Below, piece after piece: positions 53,888 to 63,451 of a stretch of DNA of 64,000 nt. The notes under the pieces are model-generated. The model made no database searches and was not told where the DNA came from. It saw only the letters and a program-made list of their open reading frames with translations. This DNA comes from Pseudomonas sp. B21-040. Its GTDB lineage: Bacteria; Pseudomonadota; Gammaproteobacteria; Pseudomonadales; Pseudomonadaceae. Location of the stretch: the NCBI RefSeq assembly GCF_024748695.1, contig NZ_CP087176.1:6503501-6567500 (forward strand), read 5' to 3'. The first letter of the stretch is position 1, and each line of letters begins with the position of its first letter. The position numbers were made by a program, and so were the translations under genes.

Positions 53888-56220
53888 GCATTGAAACTTT
53901 AGCCGTGAGCGACAGGCCTTTTATGGGGGGCAACATCCACGCCTGCCCGTTACGCGGTCATTCGACGAGCTTTCAGTTAGTAGACGAATTCGGCGACGGC
54001 AAACCGTATGCAGGTTTGACCTATGAAGTCATCGATTACGAAGACACTGTCTACACCGGAAAGTTGAACGCTATAGGCGCCGGAAAGGTGGATAACCACT
54101 ACTGCGGCCCGGTAATGCTCAAAGTCGATCAGCGCTTCCAAGGCGCAGAAGAGCTCTACAAGGATCTAAGGGATAGACCGAACTACCCTCTCCCCATCAC
54201 CGAACTACAGGTACGCGCTGAAAAAACCCGCTTTTTCGACAAATCAGGCGTACGCACTCTGGCAAATCCCGCGAAGGATCTCGCTGATCCCGATACTTAT
54301 TACCAGGTTGAAGTAAGCGAACTGGTCAAGCACGTAGCGCATTTGCCGCCCTTGGCCTCACGCAGCGCCCCACCCAACACGGTGTTGCATACGCTGTTCC
54401 GCCAGCCGGCAAAAACCAGAGCATTAACGCCCCAGAATAAAGCTGCCTCCGGTGGGGAAATGGGCGCTGTCATGACTCCGGCGGACATTGGCATGTTCGA
54501 ACTAGGTTTCGCCCCGCCGCCGCCCAAGTCAAAGGGCATTGCCTTATTACCGAACAAACATCATGTGCTGGAAGTGCGGCCGATGAGGGCGCTGCGGCCG
54601 ATGTTGTCGACCGGCAGCGAGTTTTGCGCACTCAACCTCTATCAACTGGCGCTGATGTCGACGTTGAGTTACACCGACTTTGGTCAAGACCCGAACACCC
54701 ATCCCGTAGAAACGGACAGCGTGACATTTCCACTGCAGCCCAGCAGTGGTAACTGGTTCGGGCATGCCTTGCCGCAATTTGATGAGCTATGGCAAGTCGA
54801 TGGTTCACAGACTGCGAAGTTCTACCCCTTGTATGAAGAGGTACCCTACTCCAAACGTCTGGAATTGGTGCCGTTCGACCCTCAGTTGTACCCCGAGGCC
54901 AACGATCCGGAACTGGGCGATGCGCAGGAACACCCGGCGAACGTAAACTTCCTCGATGATCGCAACAAAGAAAACAAGACCGACACCCAGGCCTTCATCT
55001 GCCATCACGACGAGTTGATATTGATCAGTGTCAGGGGAACCAGTGAGACAGGACCCGATGCCTGGCTTGATGCGGATGCCAACCAGGTGCCTTTCGAACA
55101 AGGGGATGGAAAGGTACACAACGGTTTCTATAGAGCTGCCAAAGTGGCCTACACATTTGTCGTGGACTACATGGAAAAATTCTACAGCGGGCAAAAGCTG
55201 GTGATTTGCGGACACAGTCTTGGCGGTGCAGTAGCGCTGTTACTGGCTGAGATGCTGCGACGCAATAATCGGTATCAACCGGACATCGTCCTATACACCT
55301 ACGGCGCCCCCCGCGTCGCCGACACAACCTTTATCGAAGCTGCAAAACCGCTGAACCACCATCGCATCGTTTTCCACAACGACCCCGTACCGAGCGTTCC
55401 TTCCACCTGGATGAACACGCCTTCCAACCGCGTTCCGATGTACGCCACCCATGGAGCGGTACTTGCCCTTCACCCGGTGGGTGGCTTGGCGTTTTTTATA
55501 GGCGGGATCACTAATTTCCTCGGTGACCCGTATGGGCATCACGGCCAGTTGCGTCACTTCATGCCGGTGGAATTCGGCAAAGGCCACAGGTCGTCCATCC
55601 TCTGGGAACCGGGTTGCAGCACGATCAACGATCATGGTTACGCCGAAGCGCTGCGACAGACGGATGGCCTGCCCAAGCGCGACCACTTTCTGCGACAGGT
55701 GATAGATAGAGGCCATCACTCGATGATCGGCAGCTACATTCCGGGCTGCTGGGCCAGCCTGCGGCGCTGGCAGGAAGCGCTGGAAAAAAGACGCTCGCTG
55801 GTGACGTTGACGGAGCTCCAATGGGTCAGCGACGCCCTGACAAATGTCTCAGGACAACTGAGTACACTCAAAGCGAAAATCGAAAAGCTCTCCCGTGCCC
55901 ATGCCAATCCCCAGCGAGATACCCAAGCGATAAGGGATCTTGAAAAAGAAGTCGAACAAATAGGCCAAACCAAGGCCCGCTTGCTCGCGCTGCACAAGCG
56001 GACGGTCATCGACGCTGATGTTTATGGCAGCTACGCCGATCAGCCCGAGTGGGTGCAGGAGAGCCTGCTTCGGTGGAAGGCTCATCCGGAAAATATCGCC
56101 AAGGAGCAACTGGCGATGATTCCCTCACCCCCCGTAGACAATGAAGCCGCGATTGCGGCAATCACCGGAGGGCATGCGGTGGGCACGCCGTTCCATTTGG
56201 ATATAGATTCGATTGTGTAG
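53884..56220 (+). CDS. Class-3 lipase T6SS effector (Tle-type)
   Basis: 778 residues. The N-terminal 170 residues (NIHACPLRGHSTSFQLVDEF; GDGKPYAGLTYEVIDYEDTV) form a beta-rich domain likely used for loading. The lipase-3 alpha/beta hydrolase spans about 370-620 with nucleophile Ser445 in GHSLGGAVA, a likely acid at Asp500 (HNDPVPSVP), and a likely catalytic His around 611-612 (GHHSMIGSY). A coiled coil follows (about 650-710). No signal peptide. Preceded by vgrG, a DUF4123 adaptor and four lipoproteins, the classic antibacterial phospholipase arrangement. Which Tle class it belongs to is not decided. Confidence 0.88.
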   Translation: MSIETLAVSDRPFMGGNIHACPLRGHSTSFQLVDEFGDGKPYAGLTYEVIDYEDTVYTGKLNAIGAGKVDNHYCGPVMLKVDQRFQGAEELYKDLRDRPNYPLPITELQVRAEKTRFFDKSGVRTLANPAKDLADPDTYYQVEVSELVKHVAHLPPLASRSAPPNTVLHTLFRQPAKTRALTPQNKAASGGEMGAVMTPADIGMFELGFAPPPPKSKGIALLPNKHHVLEVRPMRALRPMLSTGSEFCALNLYQLALMSTLSYTDFGQDPNTHPVETDSVTFPLQPSSGNWFGHALPQFDELWQVDGSQTAKFYPLYEEVPYSKRLELVPFDPQLYPEANDPELGDAQEHPANVNFLDDRNKENKTDTQAFICHHDELILISVRGTSETGPDAWLDADANQVPFEQGDGKVHNGFYRAAKVAYTFVVDYMEKFYSGQKLVICGHSLGGAVALLLAEMLRRNNRYQPDIVLYTYGAPRVADTTFIEAAKPLNHHRIVFHNDPVPSVPSTWMNTPSNRVPMYATHGAVLALHPVGGLAFFIGGITNFLGDPYGHHGQLRHFMPVEFGKGHRSSILWEPGCSTINDHGYAEALRQTDGLPKRDHFLRQVIDRGHHSMIGSYIPGCWASLRRWQEALEKRRSLVTLTELQWVSDALTNVSGQLSTLKAKIEKLSRAHANPQRDTQAIRDLEKEVEQIGQTKARLLALHKRTVIDADVYGSYADQPEWVQESLLRWKAHPENIAKEQLAMIPSPPVDNEAAIAAITGGHAVGTPFHLDIDSIV

Positions 56221-56490
56221 CGCTTGCACGAATAAACAAAAGTGTCAGTGTCGCCGCTACTTAAACACCGCCTGATCATTCTTGTTTAAAGGCCTTGCAG
56301 GTAACGTCGTGAAAGCTACAACACCTTGCGTCGTTGCCTACGGCTACGCCAGAATCCGCCGGCTTGTGCGCCTTAGGGCCAGTCGGTAACTTGGTTCCTG
56401 TCACTGCCCATCAGTGATCGGGTTTAGTAGCCCGTCGTAGTTAAGTCGTACAAGTACTCATTAGTCAGGGCCTCAACCCTGCGCTTGATG
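56221..56490. other. Intergenic region with hairpins before the second structured leader
   Basis: No gene seen. Possible stems are AGGTAACG/CGTTGCCT (about 56298-56333), CGGG/CCCG around TTTAGTAG (about 56416-56433), GTAC-AA-GTAC (about 56449-56458) and CAGGG-CCTCAA-CCCTG (56467-56482). The last corresponds in position to the CGAGCAT/ATGCTCG hairpin of copy 1, so the conserved structured region probably begins here. Confidence 0.45.
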
Positions 56491-56565
56491 GTAGCTGTGC
56501 GTAGGGCGCCCTCGGGCGCGCCGATTTCTTAGCTCGTCGGTCTACTAACCTGCGTACAGCTGCCT
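56491..56565 (+). ncRNA. Structured leader RNA candidate, copy 2 (upstream of DUF6124)
   Basis: A three-way junction equal to that at 11805-11876. P1 pairs 56491-56506 (GGTAGCTGTGCGTAGG) with 56550-56565 (CCTGCGTACAGCTGCC), 16 of 16 positions pairing if G-U is allowed. P2 is GCGCC-CTCG-GGCGC (56507-56520). P3 is GCCGA/TCGGT (56521-56525/56538-56542). P2 differs at several pairs and P3 at one between copies, yet all still pair, which is covariation. It ends 53 bases before the DUF6124 start. Confidence 0.58.
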
Positions 56566-56618
56566 CCATTACGTTTAGTAGCGGACCGGTCGCAGCCTCA
56601 TTCAGAGAGAGCTAAGAC

Positions 56619-57014
56619 ATGTTGAAGGTCACACCCAACCCACCGGACACCGATCCGGTCTCACCCTACGAAAACCCCGATTCAAAAAAACTCAACGACG
56701 CCGCCGAGCGCGCCCTCGACCATCACTTCCCTCCAATCAAGCCGAAACAACCCAAACGCAACGGCCAGCTCTTCAGCGTTTGCCCCGACATCAACACGGA
56801 TGCACTGCTCGCCAACGCGTCGGAAGACTCTCGATCTATCAGCGCCATCGCCGCCGACCTCGCCGACGATGTGGAGGGCCCACAACGCTCCGTAGCCTTG
56901 GCGATCAGCCGCATGGCCGACGGGGTGCATTTGTTGGTAGAACGCGCGCTGGATGACCTCGACGAGCCGGAAATGGCGGCGATTCTCGCCAGGAAGCACA
57001 GCCGAACCAGCTGA
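56619..57014 (+). CDS. DUF6124 family protein, copy 2
   Basis: 131 residues, ATG start with a purine-rich AGAGAGAG upstream. Paralogue of 11935-12315: PYENPDSKKLNDAAERALDH, LLANASEDSRSISAIAADLA and VALAISRMADGVHLLVERAL. Soluble, helical, no signal peptide; function unknown. It ends just before a shared bidirectional terminator with hupB. Confidence 0.82.
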   Translation: MLKVTPNPPDTDPVSPYENPDSKKLNDAAERALDHHFPPIKPKQPKRNGQLFSVCPDINTDALLANASEDSRSISAIAADLADDVEGPQRSVALAISRMADGVHLLVERALDDLDEPEMAAILARKHSRTS

Positions 57015-57026
57015 CCCGCCAGCCAC

Positions 57027-57069
57027 AAAAAAAATGGGCACCCAACCTCGTTGGCGTGCCCATTTTTTA
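57027..57069. terminator. Bidirectional terminator between DUF6124 copy 2 and hupB
   Basis: AAAAAATGGGCAC and GTGCCCATTTTTT form the arms of a long hairpin whose top continues with CCAAC/GTTGG. A-rich and T-rich ends allow it to work on both strands, serving the convergent genes. Confidence 0.9.
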
Positions 57070-57104
57070 TCCCGCTCACCCGCTACGCGGGCAGTCGGTG
57101 CGTG

Positions 57105-57380
57105 TTACGGATTAACGCTGTCTTTCAACGATTTGCCTGGCTTGAACGCAACAGTGTTGCTGGCCTTGATTTTGACGGGTTCACCGGTTTGCGGGTTTTT
57201 GCCGGTGCGGGCACCGCGGTGGCGTTGCAGGAAGGTACCGAAGCCCACCAGCGTGACGCTGTCCTTGCGATGCAGAGCGCCGGTGATTTCTTCGAGAACG
57301 GCGTTGAGAACGCGGTTGGCCTGCTCTTTGGTGAGATCTGCTTTTTCAGCAATTGCTGCGGCGAGTTCTGGTTTACGCAT
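57105..57380 (-). CDS. hupB: DNA-binding protein HU-beta
   Basis: 91 residues, the normal HU length: helical dimerisation part (MRKPELAAAIAEKADLTKEQ) and the DNA-binding arm (GFGTFLQRHRGARTGKNPQT). A nucleoid protein that bends DNA. Start at 57380; longer frames upstream have no homology. This gene appears alone, with the rubredoxin operon upstream on the same strand. Confidence 0.95.
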   Translation of the reverse strand: MRKPELAAAIAEKADLTKEQANRVLNAVLEEITGALHRKDSVTLVGFGTFLQRHRGARTGKNPQTGEPVKIKASNTVAFKPGKSLKDSVNP

Positions 57381-57574
57381 ATTAGTGAAGCCCCTTTGAC
57401 GGTTTTTTGTTGTTATGTCCGTGCTGCTCTCTGCGGAGCAGCGCCCAAAGCGCCGCAGGTGCTCTACTCTGCGGCAGACGGGGTTGAGGATGGCACGCAC
57501 GGAGGAGCCGCGCCAGTCTCGGCGCGCGGTTTGTAGGGGCAAAACAGGGGTGATTCCGACAGAACGACCGGCAT

Positions 57575-58723
57575 TTACGCCAGCAGTGCCGGAAGCTCTT
57601 TGTTGAGGGCCAGTTTTTCCATCACCGCGGCGCCTGTCAGGGCATAACCGAGCAGTTTTCCGCCCGCATCGCGGCATAAGACCTTGATGTCGGCGCCCTG
57701 CCCTTCGACCGTCCAGACGCCCTCGGTACCGCGTGGTGGCGGCGAGACCACCAATGGGCACACCGGGGTTTTCACGGTGATTGGCATCGGGCCGTAACTC
57801 ACCGCCGTAGGGGTTCCGGCCAGAGTCTGGGCCAGCGCTCGGGCGCAGCTCATCAACGGCATGACGTACAGCAAGTTCAGCCCATCAACTTCGGCGCAGT
57901 CGCCCAGTGCGTAGATATTGTCATGGGAGGTTTTCAGGTGACGGTCGACCACCACGCCCCGATTGACTTGCACGCCGGCCGCAGCCGCCAGATCGATACG
58001 CGGGCGCAGACCGATGGCCGAGACCACGACGTCACAAGGAATCACCTGACCATCGGACAGATGCGCTTCCAGACCGTCAGCCACTCGCTGCAAGCGATTG
58101 AGCACCGGCCCGAGGTGGAAGCGTGCGCCAAGGCTTTCCAGACCGGCCTGGACGGCAGCCGCGGCGGCCGGGTGCAGCAGGGTCGGCATCACTTGCTCGC
58201 ACGGTGCGACCAGTTGCACCTGGTAGCCGCCAAGGCTCAGGTCATTGGCGAACTCGCAACCGATCAGGCCGGCGCCGAGCAGCAACACCCGACGCTTGCC
58301 GGCCGCCGCCGCACGAAAGCGGGCGTAATCTTCCAGATCGTTGATCGGGAACACGCAATCCGCTGCGTCGCCGTCAATTGGCACCCGCACAGTTTCGGCA
58401 CCCCAGGCCAGAATCAGGTCACGGTAGATCACCGCTTCCTCACCGATCCACAAGCGCTTGTGGCCCGGGTCGATGCCACTGATGCGCGTGTGCGTACGCA
58501 CTTCGGCCTTCAGCGTCTCGGCCATGGTACCGGGTTCGGCCATGCTCAGGCCGTCGGCGTCTTTGTTTTTGCCGAAACCGGTGGAAAGCATCGGCTTGGA
58601 GTAGGAACGCCCGTCATCGGCGGTAATCAGGAGCAACGGGGTTTCGCTGTCGAGCTTGCGAAACTCCCGGGCCAGGTTGTACCCGGCCAGCCCGGTACCG
58701 ACGATCACGACAGGTGCGTTCAT
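57575..58723 (-). CDS. Rubredoxin-NAD(+) reductase
   Basis: 382 residues. A FAD/NAD flavoprotein passing electrons from NADH to rubredoxin. FAD site [20 protein letters not shown] site [20 protein letters not shown], and the second FAD segment [11 protein letters not shown] are all intact. It starts 20 bases after the rubredoxin gene, so the two are cotranscribed, as in P. aeruginosa rubA-rubB. Supports alkane hydroxylation or oxidative-stress electron transfer. Confidence 0.93.
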   Translation of the reverse strand: MNAPVVIVGTGLAGYNLAREFRKLDSETPLLLITADDGRSYSKPMLSTGFGKNKDADGLSMAEPGTMAETLKAEVRTHTRISGIDPGHKRLWIGEEAVIYRDLILAWGAETVRVPIDGDAADCVFPINDLEDYARFRAAAAGKRRVLLLGAGLIGCEFANDLSLGGYQVQLVAPCEQVMPTLLHPAAAAAVQAGLESLGARFHLGPVLNRLQRVADGLEAHLSDGQVIPCDVVVSAIGLRPRIDLAAAAGVQVNRGVVVDRHLKTSHDNIYALGDCAEVDGLNLLYVMPLMSCARALAQTLAGTPTAVSYGPMPITVKTPVCPLVVSPPPRGTEGVWTVEGQGADIKVLCRDAGGKLLGYALTGAAVMEKLALNKELPALLA

Positions 58724-58743
58724 TCCTTACTCCTCTAATTGTT

Positions 58744-58914
58744 TTAAGCAGCGATTTCGATCATTTCGAAATCCATCTTGCCCACGCCGCAGTCCGGGCA
58801 CAGCCAGTCTTCCGGCACGTCTTGCCACAGCGTGCCCGGCGCAATGCCGTCGTCCGGCCAGCCGTCGGCTTCGTTATAGATAAGGCCACAGACCACACAT
58901 TGCCATTTTTTCAT
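58744..58914 (-). CDS. Rubredoxin
   Basis: 56 residues with the two iron-binding CxxC pairs, Cys6/Cys9 ([10 protein letters not shown]) and Cys39/Cys42 ([10 protein letters not shown]), which hold one Fe. GAGGATG lies ahead of the ATG. A small cytoplasmic electron carrier, partner of the reductase encoded immediately downstream. Confidence 0.95.
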   Translation of the reverse strand: MKKWQCVVCGLIYNEADGWPDDGIAPGTLWQDVPEDWLCPDCGVGKMDFEMIEIAA

Positions 58915-59114
58915 TTGGTTCATCCTCAGGATTCAGGCGTATTGCCGGCGCGAACGGTCGATGGTTGCAGCGCTGCCGTCCGGCTCAGGGCGTTTTGTAC
59001 TGATCGGGCCCGTCAGATGCAAGCCTGTTCGGCGCGACGGCGGCCGCGGTCAATCAAAATCGCCGGCTGACATGGTAAGCTCGCCGCCTCATTTGCTGCC
59101 AATAATGACTCACT

Positions 59115-59666
59115 GTGCCGCACTCAAAATCCCCGCTGTGGCTCACCCAAGGCCAACTCACTCCCCGCCCCGACGCCTCTATTCTCGACTGGCTGTTCGA
59201 CGAAGGCTCCCTGACCCGACGTTTGATCCGTTTGTCGAATGACCGCTTCAGCGTCACGCCGCTGTTCGAAGGCTGGCAACTGCTGCGCACCGACGAATGT
59301 GCTGCGCTGGACCTGGCCGAAGGCAGCGAGGGCTGGGTTCGCGAGGTGTATCTGCGCGGTCACGGCGAGGCATGGGTGTTTGCCCGCAGCGTGGCGGCAC
59401 GCAGCGCGCTGCAGGGCGATGGTTTGCACATGGACGAATTGGGCAGCCGCTCCCTGGGGGAATTGCTGTTTTGCGATCATGCGTTCCTGCGCCGCGCCAT
59501 CGAGGTTTGTCACTATCCTCAAGCATGGCTGCCGCAGGAATGCCGGGCACCTGAGCTGTGGGGCCGGCGTTCGCGATTCGACCGCGGCGCCTTGAGCGTG
59601 TTGGTGGCCGAGATCTTCCTGCCGACCTTATGGAACGCCACCCGCGCCCATCCGGAGAACTGTTGA
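59115..59666 (+). CDS. ubiC: Chorismate--pyruvate lyase UbiC
   Basis: 183 residues from a GTG start. Converts chorismate to 4-hydroxybenzoate and pyruvate, the first committed step of ubiquinone synthesis. Recognisable parts: [20 protein letters not shown] at the start and [18 protein letters not shown], which carries the substrate-binding Arg. The stop overlaps the ubiA ATG (TGATG), so the two are coupled. Confidence 0.94.
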   Translation: MPHSKSPLWLTQGQLTPRPDASILDWLFDEGSLTRRLIRLSNDRFSVTPLFEGWQLLRTDECAALDLAEGSEGWVREVYLRGHGEAWVFARSVAARSALQGDGLHMDELGSRSLGELLFCDHAFLRRAIEVCHYPQAWLPQECRAPELWGRRSRFDRGALSVLVAEIFLPTLWNATRAHPENC

Positions 59667-60556
59667 TGTACCAGAGCCTGCTCAAGTCCCTGAACCGCTT
59701 GAATCCTCGGGCCTGGGATTTCATTCAACTGACGCGCATGGACAAGCCCATCGGCATTTACCTGCTGCTGTGGCCGACCTTGTGGGCGTTGTGGATTGCC
59801 GGTAAAGGTTCGCCCTCCTTGGCCAACGTGGTGATTTTCGTCCTCGGCGTGGTGCTGACCCGCGCCGGTGGTTGTGTGATCAACGACTGGGCGGACCGCA
59901 AGGTCGACGGCCACGTGAAACGCACCGCGCAACGGCCACTGGCCAGCGGCAAGATCAGTTCGAAAGAAGCGTTGGTGTTCTTTGCGCTGTTGATGGGCGT
60001 GAGTTTCCTGTTGGTGCTGTGCACCAACGCGCCGACGATCTGGTTGTCGCTGGGCGGGCTGGCGCTGGCGTTCACCTATCCGTTCATGAAGCGCTACACC
60101 TATTACCCGCAAGTGGTGCTGGGCGCCGCGTTTTCCTGGGGGATGCCGATGGCGTTCACCGCAGAAACCGGGGAACTGCCGGCCGTGGCGTGGCTGTTGT
60201 GGATCGCCAACCTGCTGTGGACCGTGGGTTACGACACGTATTACGCAATGACCGACCGCGATGACGACCTGAAGATCGGGGTGAAATCCACAGCGATTCT
60301 GTTTGGCGATGCGGACCGGGTGATCATCCTGACGTTGCAAGGGTTGGCGCTGGGTTGCTTGTTGCTGGCCGGGTCGAAGTTCGAGCTCGGGGGCTGGTTC
60401 CATCTCGGCTTGCTGGCGGCGGCGGGCTGTTTTGCGTGGGAGTTCTGGTACACCCGCGACCGTGACCGGATGCGTTGTTTCAAGGCGTTCTTGCACAACC
60501 ATTGGGCCGGATTGGCGATTTTTGTCGGGATTGTGCTGGATTACGCTTTTCGTTGA
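59666..60556 (+). CDS. ubiA: 4-hydroxybenzoate polyprenyltransferase UbiA
   Basis: 296 residues with about eight membrane segments; an inner-membrane enzyme attaching the polyprenyl tail to 4-hydroxybenzoate. Both Asp-rich motifs are present: [15 protein letters not shown] and [17 protein letters not shown], which bind the Mg-prenyl diphosphate. Uses the product of the coupled ubiC gene. Confidence 0.96.
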   Translation: MYQSLLKSLNRLNPRAWDFIQLTRMDKPIGIYLLLWPTLWALWIAGKGSPSLANVVIFVLGVVLTRAGGCVINDWADRKVDGHVKRTAQRPLASGKISSKEALVFFALLMGVSFLLVLCTNAPTIWLSLGGLALAFTYPFMKRYTYYPQVVLGAAFSWGMPMAFTAETGELPAVAWLLWIANLLWTVGYDTYYAMTDRDDDLKIGVKSTAILFGDADRVIILTLQGLALGCLLLAGSKFELGGWFHLGLLAAAGCFAWEFWYTRDRDRMRCFKAFLHNHWAGLAIFVGIVLDYAFR

Positions 60557-60570
60557 TGGACACGCTTTAT

Positions 60571-60701
60571 GTAGCAGCTGCCGAAGGCTGCGTCCGGCTG
60601 CGCAGCAGTCGTAAATCCTGAACCCGCGGTTCATCTGATGCACCGCATGAGCAGACTTTACGACTGCTGCGCAGCCGGACGCAGGCTACGCCAGCTGCTA
60701 C
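60571..60701. repeat. Long inverted repeat, GTAGCAGCTGCCGAAGGCTG type
   Basis: Two 45-base arms (GTAGCAGCTGCCGAAGGCTG ... and its near inverse ending CCAGCTGCTAC) about 42 bases apart, after ubiA. This is a third repeat class distinct from the GGGAGCGGG REP. Arms are well matched with a few changes, and the inner parts (TGCGCAGCAGTCGTAAA / TTTACGACTGCTGCGCA) are perfect. Confidence 0.85.
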
Positions 60702-60734
60702 CGGGCTACGATCCGTTAAGGTTCGCAACTTCCG

Positions 60735-61118
60735 TTACATATGCTCGCGAACGACGTGCCAGACATCTTTCATCTTGTCACCCTTCATTTCCCCGGCTTT
60801 CTCGTCCTTCTTGAAGTAGTACAACGGTTTGCCGCCGTAGGCCCACTGCATTCTGCCATCGTCACGCTTGATGATTGACCATTTGCCTTCAGGCTTGGCG
60901 CCCGCCTCTGCAATGAACGGTGGCCAGTACTCCAAACACTCACCGGTGCACGAGGACTTGCCGGCAGTGTCCTTGTCGAACGTGTACAGGGTCATGCCTT
61001 TATGGTCGACCATCATGCCGTCTTTCATCATCACAGGATCAGCTGCGAAGGCCATCGTTGGCAAAGCCAGGACCGCACTAAGCATCAGGGCCTTAAAGGA
61101 ATACGAGTATTGCTTCAT
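60735..61118 (-). CDS. Secreted-repeat (COG4315-type) small exported protein
   Basis: 127 residues with a signal peptide (about 1-25, ending MAFA). The mature protein has the paired units HKGMTLYTFDKDTAGKSSCT and GGKPLYYFKKDEKAGEMKGD, a pattern of the secreted-repeat lipoprotein-like family. CTGECLEYWPPF supplies Cys residues that could form a disulphide. Predicted periplasmic; no enzymatic function known. Oriented away from phoB. Confidence 0.82.
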   Translation of the reverse strand: MKQYSYSFKALMLSAVLALPTMAFAADPVMMKDGMMVDHKGMTLYTFDKDTAGKSSCTGECLEYWPPFIAEAGAKPEGKWSIIKRDDGRMQWAYGGKPLYYFKKDEKAGEMKGDKMKDVWHVVREHM

Positions 61119-61199
61119 GGAAACCTTCCTTTTGTGGTTGTCAGGATTCGGACTTAGAGCTTAGTCCAGGTTCATGACAATCGCCGGGCGTCTAAAATA

Positions 61200-61217
61200 C
61201 TGTCACACGACTGCAAT
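61200..61217 (+). promoter_or_regulatory. Pho box upstream of phoB
   Basis: CTGTCAC-ACGA-CTGCAAT matches two CTGTCAT-type half-sites at an 11-base repeat. It lies 54 bases before the phoB ATG, consistent with PhoB autoactivation under phosphate limitation. Confidence 0.7.
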
Positions 61218-61270
61218 AATTCCGTTATCTAATGCGGCGCAAGACAGTTAAATGACAAGAGGATTAAGGC

Positions 61271-61960
61271 ATGGTTGGCAGGAGCATTCTGATCGTCGAC
61301 GACGAAGCGCCCATTCGCGAAATGATCGCCGTTGCGTTGGAAATGGCCGGCTATGACTGCCTGGAGGCCGAGAACTCTCAGCAGGCCCATGCCATCATCG
61401 TCGACCGCAAGCCGGACTTGATCCTGCTCGACTGGATGCTGCCCGGCACCTCCGGTATCGAGTTGGCCCGCCGTCTCAAGCGTGATGAGCTGACCGGGGA
61501 CATCCCGATCATCATGCTCACCGCCAAGGGCGAAGAGGACAACAAGATCCAGGGCCTGGAAGTCGGCGCTGACGACTACATCACCAAGCCGTTTTCCCCA
61601 CGCGAACTGGTAGCCCGCCTCAAAGCCGTGCTGCGCCGTGCCGGCCCCACCGATGGCGAGGCGCCGATTGAAGTCGGCGGCTTGCTGCTGGACCCGATCA
61701 GCCACCGCGTGACCATCGACGGCAAACCTGCCGAGATGGGCCCGACCGAATACCGCCTGCTGCAGTTTTTCATGACCCACCAGGAACGTGCCTACACTCG
61801 TGGGCAATTGCTGGATCAGGTCTGGGGCGGCAATGTCTACGTCGAAGAACGCACCGTCGACGTGCACATCCGTCGTCTGCGCAAAGCCCTCGGCGATGCT
61901 TATGAAAATCTGGTACAAACCGTGCGCGGTACAGGCTACCGGTTTTCCACCAAGGCCTGA
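61271..61960 (+). CDS. phoB: Phosphate response regulator PhoB
   Basis: 229 residues. Receiver domain with Asp10/Asp11 and the phosphoacceptor Asp54 ([10 protein letters not shown]), Lys106 in [10 protein letters not shown], and a C-terminal OmpR/PhoB winged helix ([34 protein letters not shown]). Activates phosphate-scavenging genes through Pho boxes. AGAGGA precedes the ATG. phoR follows 45 bases later. Confidence 0.97.
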   Translation: MVGRSILIVDDEAPIREMIAVALEMAGYDCLEAENSQQAHAIIVDRKPDLILLDWMLPGTSGIELARRLKRDELTGDIPIIMLTAKGEEDNKIQGLEVGADDYITKPFSPRELVARLKAVLRRAGPTDGEAPIEVGGLLLDPISHRVTIDGKPAEMGPTEYRLLQFFMTHQERAYTRGQLLDQVWGGNVYVEERTVDVHIRRLRKALGDAYENLVQTVRGTGYRFSTKA

Positions 61961-62005
61961 TACTGCCCTTACCCGCCCGACAAGCCGACAAGGACGCATG
62001 TTTCC

Positions 62006-63328
62006 GTGAACCAAAACTGGCATGGCACCCTGATTCGCCACATGCTGTTACTGGTCACCGGTTGCCTGGTGATCGGCCTGATTACCGGCTACTACGGCTG
62101 GAGCCTCGCCGCAGGCCTGGGCATTTATCTGGCCTGGACCCTCAAGCAACTGCTGCGCCTGCACGAATGGCTGCGCCTGCACACACCCGATGAAGCACCG
62201 CCCGACGGCTATGGCCTGTGGGGCGAGGTATTTGACAGCATTTATCACCTGCAACGCCGCGACCAACGGGTACGCGGGCGTCTGCAAGCGGTGATCGACC
62301 GGGTCCAGGAGTCCACCGCCGCGCTCAAAGACGCGGTGATCATGCTCGACAGCGATGGCAACCTGGAATGGTGGAACCGCGCCGCCGAAACCCTGCTCGG
62401 CCTCAAGACCCCGCAAGACAGCGGCCAGCCAGTGACCAACCTGGTGCGCCACCCGCGCTTCAAGGAATATTTCGAGCAGAGCAGCTACGCCGAACCGCTG
62501 GAAATCCCGTCGCCGACCAATGATCGCGTGCGCATTCAGCTGTACATCACACGCTACGGCAACAACGAACACTTGATGCTGGTGCGCGACGTCACACGCA
62601 TTCATCAGCTGGAACAAATGCGTAAAGACTTCATCGCCAACGTCTCCCATGAGTTGCGCACGCCGCTGACGGTGATCTGCGGCTATCTGGAAACCCTGCT
62701 CGACAACGCCGAGGAAGTGAATCCGCGCTGGACCCGCGCCTTGCAGCAGATGCAGCAACAAGGCGGGCGCATGCAGACATTGCTCAATGACTTGCTGCTG
62801 CTGGCCAAACTGGAAGCCACCGATTACCCGTCGGACAACCAACCCGTGGTAATTGACGGCTTGTTGCAGTCCATCAAGAGCGACGCCCAGCAGTTGTCCG
62901 CCCAGAAAAACCAGCACATCACGCTTGAAGCCGACCCGAGGATTTTGCTCAAGGGCAGTGAAGCGGAACTGCGCAGTGCGTTTTCCAACCTGGTGTTCAA
63001 CGCGGTGAAATACACTCCGGCCGAAGGCTCTATCCGCATTCGCTGGTGGGCTGACGAGCAAGGCGCACACCTGAGCGTGCAGGACTCCGGGATCGGCATC
63101 GACAGCAAACACCTGCCGCGCCTGACCGAACGTTTCTACCGCGTCGACTCCAGCCGCAATTCCAACACCGGCGGCACCGGCCTGGGCCTGGCCATCGTCA
63201 AACACGTGTTGCTGCGCCACCGTGCGCGGATGGAAATCAGCAGTGTGCCGGGGCATGGCAGTACCTTTACCTGCCACTTTGCGCCGGCGCAGGTGGCCAA
63301 ATTGCAGGTCCTCAAGACCGCCGACTGA
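62006..63328 (+). CDS. phoR: Phosphate sensor kinase PhoR
   Basis: 440 residues from a GTG start; the nearby ATG at 61998 runs straight into a stop. Two N-terminal membrane helices (about 10-46), the PhoR-type N-terminal region, a PAS domain (about 100-200, DAVIMLDSDGNLEWWNRAAE), HisKA with phospho-His215 (FIANVSHELRTPLTVICGYL), and the ATPase domain with G boxes (VQDSGIGID; GGTGLGLAIV). Senses phosphate status via the Pst/PhoU system and phosphorylates PhoB. Confidence 0.96.
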   Translation: MNQNWHGTLIRHMLLLVTGCLVIGLITGYYGWSLAAGLGIYLAWTLKQLLRLHEWLRLHTPDEAPPDGYGLWGEVFDSIYHLQRRDQRVRGRLQAVIDRVQESTAALKDAVIMLDSDGNLEWWNRAAETLLGLKTPQDSGQPVTNLVRHPRFKEYFEQSSYAEPLEIPSPTNDRVRIQLYITRYGNNEHLMLVRDVTRIHQLEQMRKDFIANVSHELRTPLTVICGYLETLLDNAEEVNPRWTRALQQMQQQGGRMQTLLNDLLLLAKLEATDYPSDNQPVVIDGLLQSIKSDAQQLSAQKNQHITLEADPRILLKGSEAELRSAFSNLVFNAVKYTPAEGSIRIRWWADEQGAHLSVQDSGIGIDSKHLPRLTERFYRVDSSRNSNTGGTGLGLAIVKHVLLRHRARMEISSVPGHGSTFTCHFAPAQVAKLQVLKTAD

Positions 63329-63451
63329 TACCGGCCAGCACTGGCCACTAGGCAATTACCGAGTCAGCCGCTACATTGGCTGACTTGTGCCTGCCTTTCA
63401 GGTGCACTTTTTCCATTCCTCTTGAATACACGGAACCCGCAAAACTCCATC

